A stretch of DNA of 64,000 nucleotides. It comes from Colwellia maritima. Its GTDB lineage: Bacteria > Pseudomonadota > Gammaproteobacteria > Enterobacterales > Alteromonadaceae. Positions 10,935 through 21,004 of this stretch are shown piece by piece. The position numbers and the translations under genes were made by a program. The notes under the pieces are model-generated. The model did no database searches. It saw only the letters and a list, made by a program, of their open reading frames with translations, and had not been told where the DNA came from. The first letter of the stretch is position 1; each line of letters opens with the position of its first letter. The stretch spans positions 434,001 to 498,000 of the forward strand of contig NZ_JAKKSL010000003.1 of the NCBI RefSeq assembly GCF_022669015.1, in the 5' to 3' direction.

Positions 10935-11436
10935 TTATTTCACCTCCACAACTTGCGTACGAAGCGAAGAAAGCAATTGCTCAAATTTAGCTATATCGAC
11001 ATGACCATGCACTTCATCACCAATGCGTATGGCAGGAGAACACGCGCAATTACCTAAGCAATATACTGGCTCTAGGGTAATATCACCATCAGCCGTGGTT
11101 TGTTGATAATCAATATTCAACACTTTTTTAGCATGAGCCTCTAGCCCCCTACTTCCCATAGCCTGGCAAGACTCCGCTCTGCAAATCTGAATAGTGTGAT
11201 TGCCCGCAGGTGTTGAACGGAAATAATGGTAGAAACTCACTACACCATGTACTTCAGCTCTAGAAAGGTTTAAACCATCCGCCAAAGAAAGGCAATGACT
11301 CAGGAGGGATATAACCTATTTTGTCCTGTACCGCATGTAAAATAGGTAACAATGCACCTGGTTTATCCCGCATCGCTTCGACTATCTTGGCCACGTCACT
11401 AGTTTGCCAAGAGGCTGAATGAAATTGTTTGTTCAT
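10935..11436 (-). CDS. fdsG: NAD-dependent formate dehydrogenase gamma subunit (NuoE-like); frame broken near 11283
   Basis: About 166 residues when rejoined. The ATG at 11436 gives MNKQFHSASW and a helical NuoE start with LPILHAVQDKIGYIPPE. The rest has the thioredoxin-like [2Fe-2S] domain with CRAESCQAMG and CLGNCACSPA, the four conserved cysteines. The halves join by removing one T from TCTTTGG at about 11283, giving LPFLADGLNLSRAEVHG. Family knowledge: FdsG hands electrons on to FdsB. First gene of the fds operon, so the operon promoter lies in the 301-base gap before the divergent regulator. Confidence 0.92.
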
Positions 11437-11737
11437 AAGGGGCTCTGTATGTTTTTTGTCATTAACTCAGTATAGATAAATTTATTCCAAAACAACCGCC
11501 AACTAAATTACATCACTGGCAACAGTTTTGATAATGGTGTACATACAGTAACAATATATGCACAAAACTACCTATTTAAATTTTATATGTTAAACTTAAA
11601 AATCCAGAATAACATAGCTTTATAGCCACCTAAATATGAACTTTAATTCCTATATATTTAAAGAATAAACTAGATAATTATTTATCAATGTGGGCTAAAC
11701 AAAAAACATCGATCTAAAACAAGGGACAAGAAGCACC
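11437..11737. promoter_or_regulatory. Divergent control region, fds operon / regulator
   Basis: This 301-base AT-rich gap lies between fdsG (minus) and the regulator gene (plus), and no gene fits in it. An AAGGGAC-type ribosome binding site is seen about 10 bases before the regulator ATG at 11738. On the fds side the sequence near 11530-11550 has GTGTACATAC, a possible half-palindromic operator. No match to the canonical ModE half-site was found by eye. The main point is the geometry: the regulator and the whole operon share this region. Confidence 0.45.
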
Positions 11738-12810
11738 ATGACTAAACGTATTCATATCAGCCCTGCTTGGTCATTTCATGATGACGCAGGCAATAAACTT
11801 AACGCTCAGTTATTCCCTTTGCTTAACGGAATCAAAAAAACAGGAAAGTTAACCGCTGCAGCAAAGTTCGCAAATATTTCTTATCGACATGGTGGAATCT
11901 TCTAGAACAGGCAACATTGTTTTTTGGAAATAAACTAGTGATATTAGAAAAAGGTCGAGGTGCCACGGTCACCCCGCTAGGTGAAAAATTATTGTGGGCT
12001 GAACAAAGGGTCGCAGCAAGATTACAACCGCAAATGGAAAACCTAGCATCAGAGTTAAATATTGAAATTCATAAGGAAATGGCTGATTTAACTCCTGTTT
12101 TACGTCTACACGCAAGTCATGGTTACGCCGTTGCACTCTTGCCGGCGTTCGCCAAAAACTTCCAATTAGACCTGCAATATAAAAGCTCACACGACGCACT
12201 TTCTGCTTTAAGTCGCAATGCCTGCGATCTTGCCGGTATACACATTCCCGCTAACATACCTACTGAATCGGTAATTGAGCGCTATAGCCATCACCTTAAA
12301 AAACAAAATAATAAGGATAGTTACAAAATCATTCGTTTTATTACTCGTCAGCAAGGATTAATGGTTGCTCCATTAAATCCAAAATCGATACGCAATATCA
12401 ATGACTTGAGCAAAAGCGGTATTAAATTTATTAATAGACACAAAGATTCAGGTACACGAGCGCTACTAGATCAATTACTCAGTGATCAAAACATCATGAC
12501 TAATGAAATAGATGGGTATCAAGATGAGGAGTTTACTCATTCAGCTGTCGCAGCTTATGTTGCTGCAGGTATGGCAGACGTAGGTTTTGGTGTAAAGGCG
12601 GCGGCAAAACACTTTAACCTTGAATTCATTGAAGTAGCCAGTGAACATTATTTAATGATTTGTCATGAGCGCAGTTTAGAACAACCCGCATTAATTCACT
12701 TTCTAGAACAAATACGAAGTGCTGAATTTCATAACAAAGTTTATCAATTAGCCGGTTATTCAGCTCAGAAATGCGGCGTTATTGAATCTTTAACTGACAG
12801 CCTTTCGTGA
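11738..12810 (+). CDS. ModE-like HTH plus PBP-like domain regulator, frame broken near 11893
   Basis: About 357 residues when rejoined. Residues 1-115 form a ModE/LysR-type winged HTH (LTAAAKFANISYRHGWNLL, then RGATVTPLGEKLL). Residues from about 125 on match the PBP_like family (periplasmic binding protein-like ligand domain, as in molybdate-binding regulators), with SGTRALLDQLL and HSAVAAYVAAGMADVGFG motifs. Adding one base at GGTGG (11891-11895), to read GG-C/T-TGG, restores YRHGWNLLEQ. There is no signal peptide, so it is a cytoplasmic one-component sensor. It is divergent from the molybdoenzyme operon fdsGBA. Inference: it controls fds in response to molybdate, tungstate or a related anion. 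Confidence 0.82.
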
Positions 12811-12892
12811 GTAGTGTGCAACATAACATGCTAAATAAAACATGATTGTTGCAAGGCCGCTACCGTCAAAATTAATTTGGTACTTAACAGAG

Positions 12893-12943
12893 TTTATTCT
12901 TTATTCTTTATTCTTTATTCTTTATTCTTTATTCTTTATTCTT
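12893..12943. repeat. Tandem 7-bp repeat (TTTATTC), seven copies
   Basis: Seven perfect head-to-tail copies of TTTATTC run from 12893 to 12941, with two further matching bases. On the minus strand the unit reads GAATAAA. The DUF3016 gene enters the repeat at its 3' end, and its TAA stop at 12929 is inside the array, so copy-number change on the distal side would not alter the protein. This is a simple-sequence tract that can slip in replication or be miscounted in assembly. Confidence 0.9.
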
Positions 12944-13445
12944 AACAAGTTGCTCTTTAAACGTGTCAAAAAACCAATCATCAAGCATCTTCTTTTCATA
13001 ACCGAGGGATTCTTGACGGTATCTCAACGATGCCCCCATCATAAAACTCATATCTTTTAGGATCACATCATCAGTAAGCATGACACTGCCATTGGCATCA
13101 ATTAATTGATAGGAAAAGTTCATACGAGGAAAGTAAATATCTCTGATAATACGTAACCGACTGATACCAAGCATCATGAGTATCACCGGCTAAATCTATA
13201 TCCGTTACCTCAATTTTTAATACCTGCCCCTCAGGAAGCTTTGTCGCAAGTTTACTAAAGTGTTTTTCAAAGCTTTGAAAGGTATTTTCACGAAAGTGTT
13301 TTCTGTGCCCTTCCCCAGGGTCAATATCCCGGTATTTATCATAATCGGTCCATGTAACTTCTACTGTTGCCGCAGAAGCAACAGTAGTACCTAGTATAAA
13401 ACCGAATAAAGACAAAAAGATAACGCTGTAATTAAGTATTTTCAT
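12929..13445 (-). CDS. DUF3016 domain-containing exported protein, frame broken near 13168
   Basis: About 172 residues when rejoined. The start is placed at ATG 13445 because MKILNYSVIFLSLFGFILG is a clear signal peptide ending near TVASA; a longer start would hide it. The mature part has VEVTWTDYDKYRDI, KIEVTDIDLAGD and LRIIRDIYFPRMNFSYQL, the DUF3016 pattern. Removing one T at GCTTGG (about 13168) gives DTHDAGISRLRIIRD, restoring the domain. Family knowledge: a periplasmic protein of unknown function, common in Alteromonadales. Monocistronic, next to the PhoH-type gene on the same strand. Confidence 0.85.
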
Positions 13446-13514
13446 AATGATATAGCTTCTGTTAAATATTATTAATTTAGTGCTCGTCACACACTGACTT
13501 ATTACACAAACCCT

Positions 13515-14894
13515 TTATAAGTTTTCCTCAGCAAACGAGGCTAATCGGCTTCGTACAACACCATTAAGGTTAACAGTTGCACTCCCTGGAAAATCTTTGA
13601 ATCGTTCAACAATATAAGTTAACCCCGATGTCACCGCGGTTAAATAATTACTATCAATTTGTGCTAAGTTGCCTGAACACACTAGTTTAGTGCCTTCACC
13701 ACAGCGCGTTATAATCGTTTTAAGTTGTGATGCCGTTAAGTTTTGACATTCATCTAACAGTACTAATGCATTTTGAATACTACGCCCACGCATGAAGTTA
13801 ACCGACTTAAACTGAATATTCGCCTTATCCATAATATAGTCTAAACTGCCTGACATACTCTCATCTTGCTTATGTAATACTTCTAAGGAATCAGTGATAG
13901 CCGCCACCATGGCGCCATTTTTTCTTCTTCGGTTCCTGGCAAAAAGCCAATAGATTCAGCTATTTCAGGTGTACTACGTGTCACGATGATTTTATCATAC
14001 AAGCCACTTTCTACTACTTGCTCTAAAGCTGTAGCAAGTGCCAATAAGGTTTTACCACACCCCGCAGGACCGGTTAAAATAACTAAATCAATGGTTGGGT
14101 CAAGCAAAGCATCCATAGCCATGCCTTGGTAAATATTTTTAGGATGAATACCCCAAGCTGTTTTTCCGAGTAATCGTTCACGACCTAAATCCAAAATGGA
14201 CACTTGCTCGTCACTCCAACCAGTAACTTTCCCAAAGAAAGGTTTCACTTTCATCAATAAGGTATTCATTCATATAACATAACGGCACTGAGCTTTTATC
14301 CACAATATGAGTGGTATTTCTTCCTTCAGTTTGCGTATCGCAAACCTTAACATGCTGCCAAAAATCCCCTTCAAACTGATGATAACCTTTAGTTAAAAAT
14401 TGAATATCATCAATAAGTTGGTCTGTTCTGTAATCTTCTACATGCGCTAAGCCTGCTCCCTTTGCTTTTAAACGCATGTTAATATCTTTAGTCACCAAAA
14501 CTATTTTACTGGTGGGATTTTCTTTTTGGATATGCAAAGCCGCATTAATAATTCGATTATCATTTTCATTAAAAGACAATACTTGTGCAGTTTGCTTTAA
14601 ACTGTAGTCATTAATAATAGATAAATGACCGGCGGGGTGTTGTTCATCATTTTGTGGCAATTTTACACCTGCTAATACCTCCTCTGGGGTCGCATCAGAA
14701 AGAGTATCCTCAAGTGCTCGAATAGCAACCCTTGCATCTCTACTAACATCTTTTCGTCTATCTTTAATTGAGTCTAATTCTTCTAACACTGTCATAGGAA
14801 CAACCACGTCATGCTCTTTAAAAGATAAAAAAGCGAAGGGTTCGTGCAGAAGGATATTGGTGTCGAGAATATAAATTGTTTTTTCATCACTCAT
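13515..14894 (-). CDS. PIN domain plus PhoH-family ATPase (PhoH2/YlaK type), frame broken twice
   Basis: About 460 residues when rejoined. Residues 1-130 are a PIN nuclease domain starting with IYILDTNILLHEP (first catalytic Asp) and with LEELDSIK (second acidic cluster). A PhoH ATPase follows, with Walker A GPAGCGKT and Walker B ALVLLDECQN, then a SGNLAQID sensor-type segment. Breaks are near 14234 (extra T in TCTTTGG, restoring TFLGKVTGW) and 13905 (missing base in GGTGG, restoring PWLAAITDS). Family knowledge: PIN-PhoH fusions unwind and cleave RNA. Divergent from rapA across a 252-base gap. The physiological substrate is unknown. Confidence 0.9.
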
Positions 14895-15146
14895 ATAAGC
14901 ATCTCCGGCCTAATACTATGCAGACAAAAGTAGTATAATGATAAGAACGTAGCGTTACTGTACAGAATCAGCACCTACTATTTAACAATGGCAGTTTATT
15001 TAAAGTATGACAAGAAAAAATTGCTAATCTTTACTAAAGCTAACTATTATTATTTACAGCGAAAAGGTAATATAGCGCCTTTTTTCAGTGCTGCGTGTTC
15101 AGCATCGTAATTTCGCCTAAATTTTTAAGTTGTTTGGAGTTTTTTT

Positions 15147-18064
15147 ATGCCATTTCAGGTAGGTCAACGTTGGATAAGTGATAGTGAATCAGATCAAGGG
15201 TTAGGAACCGTTACCAATATAGAACACAGATTCGTTACTATTATTTTTACCGCAACGGGTGAATCTAGACAATATGCAAAAGCGAATGCCCCATTAACAC
15301 GGGTTATTTTTAATCCTGGTGACTCTATACCAAGCCATGAAGGTTGGACATTAAAAGTCACCTCAATGACTGAAGATAATGGCATTATTACCTATCACGG
15401 CGTTAAGCAAGGTAGTGAATCTGAAGAAACAATATCACTAAAAGAAGTGATGATTGATCACTTTATTAAATTTAATAAACCACACGACCGTTTACTAAAT
15501 AATCAAGTAGATAGGCTTGATTGGTTTAGCCTTCGTAAAAGCTGTATAAATCACCAATATCAACAGCAACAATCTGAATTGATGGGCTTAACAGGCGCGC
15601 GCGTAAACCTTATTCCTCATCAACTTTATATTGCTGATGAAGTAGGCAACCGTTTCGCGCCCCGAGTGTTACTTGCTGATGAAGTAGGTTTAGGTAAAAC
15701 TATTGAAGCCGGCCTAATCATTCATCAACAACTTGTGAGTGGTCGAGCAAAACGTATCTTAATTATAGTACCAGATTCATTAATGCATCAATGGTGGTAG
15801 AAATGCTACGACGTTTCAACCTTAATTTTAGCATTTTTGATGAAGAACGCTGTGCGGAAGTGGTGGTGATGATAATACAAACCCATTTAGTAGCGAACAA
15901 TTAGTACTTGTAAACCTCAACTTTGTGACTAAAAACCCACAATGGTATGACGAACTAATTAATGAAGACTGGGACTTGATGGTAGTAGATGAAGCACACC
16001 ACTTAAATTATAGCCAAGACAATCCAAGTATTGAATATCAATGTATTGATCAATTAGCGCAAGTGATTCCTGGTGTACTATTACTAACTGCAACACCTGA
16101 TCAATTGGGTCATGAAAGCCATTTCGCCCGTTTACGTTTGCTCGATCCAGACAGGTTTTTTGATTATAACAAATTTATCGAAGAAGAATCACATTATAGT
16201 GAAGTAGCCGATGCTGCTAATGCATTACTTGAAGGAATAAAATTATCAAGTAGTCAAGAAAGCACCTTGTCTGACCTACTCAAAGAGTCTGATATTAGCC
16301 AACAACTAATACAATTAAATGATAAAGATAATGAACAAAAAGAAAACATTCGATCGCAATTAGTCTCTCAGTTGCTCGATAGACATGGTACAGGTCGCAT
16401 CTTATTTAGAAACTCTCGTAATTCCATCAAAGGCTTCCCTGCGCGTGAAACACATTCAGCAGCACTAACAATGCCCGAGCAATACCAAGAAGCTTTAAAT
16501 GAGTTTATGCTCAGCGACTGCCCCGAAGGATTAGCAAAAAAAGCACAAGCCAAGTATGTTTTTACACCTGAAATGTTATATGGCTTAGATAATAAAGCTG
16601 AGGCATGGACTACGTTTGATCCAAGAGTAGATTATTTAATTGATTTACTAAAATCTTTAAAAAAAGAAAAAGTATTAGTCATTTGTGCCCATGCACAAAC
16701 TGCCATTGATTTAGAAGCGGTACTACGTATAAAAGAAGGAATACGCTCAGCAGTCTTTCACGAGGGGCTATCGATATTTGAACGAGATAAAGCGGCGGCT
16801 TATTTTGCCCAAGATGAAAACAGTGCACAGCTGTTACTTTGCTCGGAAATAGGTAGCGAAGGACGAAACTTTCAGTTTGCACACCACTTAGTATTATTTG
16901 ATTTACCCAGTAATCCCGACTTATTAGAACAACGTATTGGACGTCTAGATCGTATTGGTCAAACTGAAGTAATACGATTGCACGTGCCATATTTTGAAGA
17001 TTCTGCACAAGCTTTATTATTTGATTGGTATAAACAAGGGTTACAAGCATTTGAGCACACTTGTGTAACTGGTCGCGTGGTGTATGAAACTTATGGTGAG
17101 CAATTATTATCGTTAGCCTTAAGTGCCCAAACAGGTGTCACGTGAGGCAGAAGAACTCATTAGTGAAACCTGGAAAAAACACTGTCAAATAAAGGCAGAG
17201 TTAGAATCTGGCCGCGATAAATTACTCGAACTAAACTCCTCAGGTCAAGGACGCGCGCAAGCATTAGTTGAGAAAATTGCTCGCAATGACAGACAAATAC
17301 ACTTACCTCAATTTATGTTTCAAGCACTTGATGTTTTTGGTGTTCAACAAGACGATAAAGCCGACAATGCTATTGCACTAAATCAAAGCGAACACATGCT
17401 TAACAATAATTTTCCTTGTTTACCTGAAGATGGTACAACCGTTACCTTTGATCGTGACACAGCATTAATTAATGAGAATTATCAATTACTCACTTGGGAC
17501 CACCCCATGGTTCGTGGCGTTATGGACTTAGTGCTTAGTGATGAGATTGGTAATGCCAGTATCGGATTATTAAAAAATGAAGCCTTACCCGTGGGCACTT
17601 TCTTTCTAGAATGTTTATTTACTGTCGAAGCAACAGCTCCAAGACATTTGCAACTGAATCGTTATCTACCAACAACACCTATTCGAATTTTAGTTGATAA
17701 AGTGGGTAATAACCTTGCCGACAAAGTCACTGAGACCGTTTTAGATAACCAACTAACCCCAGTTAAAAAGCAAATGGCATTACAATTAATTAAAGCTTTA
17801 AAATCACAAATAGGTCCATTAGTAACGAAAGCGGAAGAGCACGGTAAACAGCAAATTAAAGCAATTCAAACCAAAGCATCCACCTCAATGCAAGCCAAGC
17901 TTGAAAAAGAACAACAAAGATTAACCGCCTTAAAGGCCATTAATCCAAGTGTTAGACAAGCTGAAATTGATTTTATAGCTCATCAGCAAAACGAATTACT
18001 TCACTATATAGATAAAGCACAGCTAACCTTTGAAGCCATACGTATGATTGTGGTAACGCATTAA
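15147..18064 (+). CDS. rapA: RNA polymerase-associated ATPase RapA (HepA), frame broken three times
   Basis: About 970 residues when rejoined, matching RapA length. The N-terminal Tudor-like part begins [14 protein letters not shown]. The SWI/SNF ATPase has Walker [14 protein letters not shown] and the VVDEAHHL box; the C-terminal helicase lobe has [17 protein letters not shown] and [15 protein letters not shown]. The RapA-specific C-terminal domain follows. Breaks: about 15795 (GGTGG needs a base, restoring QWLVEMLRRF), 15861 (GTGG for GCTGG, restoring EAGGDDN) and 17129 (extra A in CCCAAAC, restoring [10 protein letters not shown]). Role: recycles RNA polymerase after termination. rluA overlaps its stop codon, as a coupled pair. 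Confidence 0.94.
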
Positions 18065-18801
18065 TGACTGCCAATCCTGAGTTTGTCTATACCCCTCCAA
18101 TGAATCCTTATCTTGATATTGTTTATCAAGATAAGGATATTGTTGTATTAAATAAAAGTAGCGGTCTACTGAGTGTACCTGGGCGATTGCCAGAGCATCA
18201 AGATTGTTTACAAAACAGAGTACAGCGTGTTTTACCTACAGCCACAGTAGTGCATCGTTTGGATATGGCAACGTCAGGTATTATTATTATGGCACTCAAC
18301 AAACCTGCACATGTTTTTATTAGTCGACAATTTGAACAAAGAAAAACTGAAAAAAGCTACATTGCTCGAGTGTATGGGCATGTAAAAGCGCAAGAAGGTA
18401 GCGTTAATTTGCCACTCATTTGTGATTGGCCTAATAGACCTAAACAAAAAGTTGATCATGAAAATGGCAAGCAGTCACTAACCCATTACAAAGTATTGAG
18501 TTACAGCGAGCAAAATTCAACAGTCGGTCACAGTTTAGCGCATAATTTAGATAATAGTGTAGAGGGTTGTATCAATAGCACCTTACTTGAATTAACACCG
18601 ATAACGGGTCGTTCTCATCAACTACGCGTCCATATGCTAGCCTTGGGTCACCCTATTCTGGGTGATCGATTATACGCCCATGATAAAGCATTATCGGCTA
18701 GCCCCAGGTTACAATTACACGCCCAACACTTGAGTTTAGCGCATCCAACAACAGGAGAGATACTCAGTTTTAACGCTCCTTGTTCATTTACAACGGCATA
18801 A
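18064..18801 (+). CDS. rluA: Dual-specificity pseudouridine synthase RluA (23S rRNA U746 / tRNA U32)
   Basis: Intact, 245 residues. The ATG at 18064 overlaps the rapA TAA (TAATG). It contains VVHRLDMATSGI with the catalytic Asp, the RTEKSYIARVYG-like segment and the LTPITGRSHQLRVHMLALGHPILGDRLY motif of the RluA family. There is no S4 domain, which separates RluA from RluC/RluD. Family knowledge: it isomerises U746 in 23S rRNA and U32 in several tRNAs. The rapA-rluA order is the same as in Escherichia coli. A terminator-like hairpin follows directly. Confidence 0.93.
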   Translation: MTANPEFVYTPPMNPYLDIVYQDKDIVVLNKSSGLLSVPGRLPEHQDCLQNRVQRVLPTATVVHRLDMATSGIIIMALNKPAHVFISRQFEQRKTEKSYIARVYGHVKAQEGSVNLPLICDWPNRPKQKVDHENGKQSLTHYKVLSYSEQNSTVGHSLAHNLDNSVEGCINSTLLELTPITGRSHQLRVHMLALGHPILGDRLYAHDKALSASPRLQLHAQHLSLAHPTTGEILSFNAPCSFTTA

Positions 18802-18830
18802 AACTATTAACATATTTCGTTAATAGTTTT
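18800..18830. terminator. Hairpin after rluA, probable terminator
   Basis: A 12-bp perfect stem (AAAACTATTAAC pairing with GTTAATAGTTTT) with a 7-base loop begins at the rluA stop codon. The stem end is A-rich/T-rich in both directions, as in Rho-independent terminators, though no longer T-tract follows on the plus strand. Confidence 0.65.
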
Positions 18831-18894
18831 ATCGAATAAGCCGATATAAACTTATTCAGCCCATTTTTAACATCATAATAAATACGGATAAGCT

Positions 18895-19856
18895 GTGCGC
18901 GTGCTATTTAAATCAACATTACTTACACTTTTTTCTTGCTATTAAGTTGGTCAAGCTTTGCTGTATTAGCACAACAAGATGAAAATATTGACGAGGAAAA
19001 AACGGTTACTCAAATAACATCTGCAACGTCTGAGCCTGAAGTAACGAATACAAGTAACCGTAAGACTAATGCCGTACCTCCCAAACCCTTGACCTTGCAA
19101 TATAACGAAGACATAAAACACTACCTGCCGGCAAGTAAAGTAACGCCTTTATTAGCCGGTACTGAAGAATACATTACTTTAATTACTGAAAATAGCAGCA
19201 TGAATAACAAAGGTGTGGCTATTTTATTACCTGACTGGGAACAGGGAGCGACAAGTCCTAAAGCATTAAATTTTTTACGTCAACAACTCCCTGAACAAGG
19301 CCGGACGACCATCAGTGTTCAACCAAGCAGTAAACCAAGTAACTATCCGTCAAATGCCATAACGGTCCTACAGCAACAAGAAGAAAATAAAAAAATTATT
19401 GATGAATACCGGCGAAAACTGAGTGTCATGATGAACGCAGTGATTGAAAAGGCGAATGAATTCCCTGGTATTATTATGATCGTTGCTCAGGGTAATCATA
19501 GTGCAATGTTAGTAGAACTATTGAATCAAGACATCAATCCTCCGCAGATTACTCAACCGCCTAATGCCTTAGTTTTATTAAGTAGCTATGTATTGAGCAG
19601 TAACGTTTTACTTGATGAAACCAATACGGTTTTTGCAAAACAATTAGCAAAAAGTGAATATCCCGTTTTAGATCTATACTTAAAACATGATAACCCTGTA
19701 GTCATTTCAAAAGCCAAGCAACGTCTCACATTGTCGAAGCAAGAAATGAAAGTTTATTATCGACAACGACAACTGAATAATACCGCCATGGGATACTACC
19801 CAGAACAAGAGCTACTCACCCAGATCAACAGCCGGTTAAAAGCGATTGGCCGGTAA
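18895..19856 (+). CDS. DUF3530 family exported protein, frame broken near 18931
   Basis: About 320 residues. The best start is GTG at 18895 or 18901, giving a short basic end and then a hydrophobic signal peptide ending near VLAQQ; the frame breaks inside it at a T-run (CTTTTTTC, one T short, about 18931). The mature protein has YLPASKVTPLLAG, VAILLPDWEQGA and IIMIVAQGNHSAMLVELL, matching DUF3530, an alpha/beta-hydrolase-like family of marine gammaproteobacteria without a proven activity. It sits between rluA and djlA, a pair usually adjacent in enterobacteria, so it is an insertion into a conserved block. Confidence 0.78.
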
Positions 19857-19939
19857 CAACCTTGTACCGAAATATACCAATAAGTGATGAACACCCAAGA
19901 CACAAGGGCGTTCAATATTCTTCGTCTGTATTATAAACC

Positions 19940-20029
19940 ATACCAATTTCATTAATTAACCTCAGCTTAGGTTAATTAAGTGATCTATTTAATCCGTAGA
20001 AATGATCACATTGTTTGTGAGGTTGGTAT
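19940..20029. repeat. Dispersed ATACCAA-ended repeat, copy 1
   Basis: A 90-base intergenic element opening ATACCAATTTCATTAATTAA and closing GTGAGGTTGGTAT, so its ends form an ATACCAA inverted repeat. The inner right part, GTAGAAATGATCACAT, is shared with copies at 29814 and 32244. This copy also holds an inner inverted repeat, TTAATTAACC / GGTTAATTAA, at 19952-19979. It lies between the convergent DUF3530 and djlA genes. It is MITE-like or REP-like; no transposase is near. Confidence 0.75.
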
Positions 20030-20059
20030 CACCACTAACAGCGCACCGTTTCACCTTCT

Positions 20060-20885
20060 TTACTTCTCGTGCTTTGAAATCAAATCATACGCAGCTTGAA
20101 TATCTTGCGTTTTTTCTTTTGCGGCTTCCATCATCGCGGGAGGTAACCCTTTAGCGATTAATTTATCAGGATGATGCTGTGACATAAGCTTACGATAAGC
20201 CTTTTTAATATCAGCTTTTGCATCGTCTTTACTAACACCTAAGATTTTATAGGCATTCTCTAACTGCCCTGCACTCGTTGGTGAGTTTTCGCCATTAAAT
20301 TGCTGATACCCTGCCCCACCTTGCTGATTAAAAGCAGCACTGGCAATAATCATTTCTAACAAATTATCTAGCTGACGAGATGAATAACCTAATAATTTAG
20401 CGATGGTGTGTAATACTTCACGTTCTTTCGAATCCAAATCACCATCAGAAAAAGCCACTTGAATTTGAATTTCTAAAAACATCAAACGTAAATCATGTCG
20501 GGCACCACAAATACGTCTGAACTTACGTAATCGTTCTTGCAAAGGAAAACCTGTCGTTTTACCTTCACGAAAAGCATCTTGTGCTTGTTGACGCAATTCA
20601 CTGGTTAAACCCAAACTTGTTCATATAGGCGCCGGCAAACGCAATCTCATGATTAGTCACTTGACCTTTAGCTTTAGCTACATGCCCCATCACTGAAAAA
20701 GTTGTGTAGAAAAAAGCTGCCTGACGGGCAACATCATCTTCCTTACCACCAGACATACCATCAAAATCAAAGCCTCGTCCACGATCAAACATGTGCCCCG
20801 CCCACATACCGAACAATGCTCCAAAGAAGTTTTTACTTAACATTAAGCCAAATAGAAACCCTAAAACTTTTCCCCAAATACGCAT
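20060..20885 (-). CDS. djlA: Membrane-anchored J-domain co-chaperone DjlA, frame broken near 20612
   Basis: About 275 residues when rejoined. An N-terminal Gly-rich membrane segment (GKVLGFLFGLMLSKNFFGALFGMWAGH) is typical of DjlA. A TerB-like domain follows (FSVMGHVAKAKGQVT, SDGDLDSKEREVL), then a C-terminal J domain with the HPD motif in SQHHPDKLIAKG. Removing one T at AAGTTTGGG (about 20612) restores YMNKLGLTSELRQQAQ. Role: recruits DnaK at the inner membrane. It is divergent from lptD with a 119-base gap, as in E. coli. Confidence 0.92.
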
Positions 20886-21004
20886 ACGTTTATTATTTTC
20901 CTACACTTTAATTTGCTATTTACTCGCTACTCGTAGCGAGAAAGCGACATTTGCTATATCATATACGTTTCATTGCACATATTTAAGATAACCTTTACAA
21001 ATAA

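Noticed and set aside
12893-12943. CRISPR-like or iteron array
   Set aside because: The units are 7 bp, directly adjacent and without spacers; it is a simple tandem repeat.
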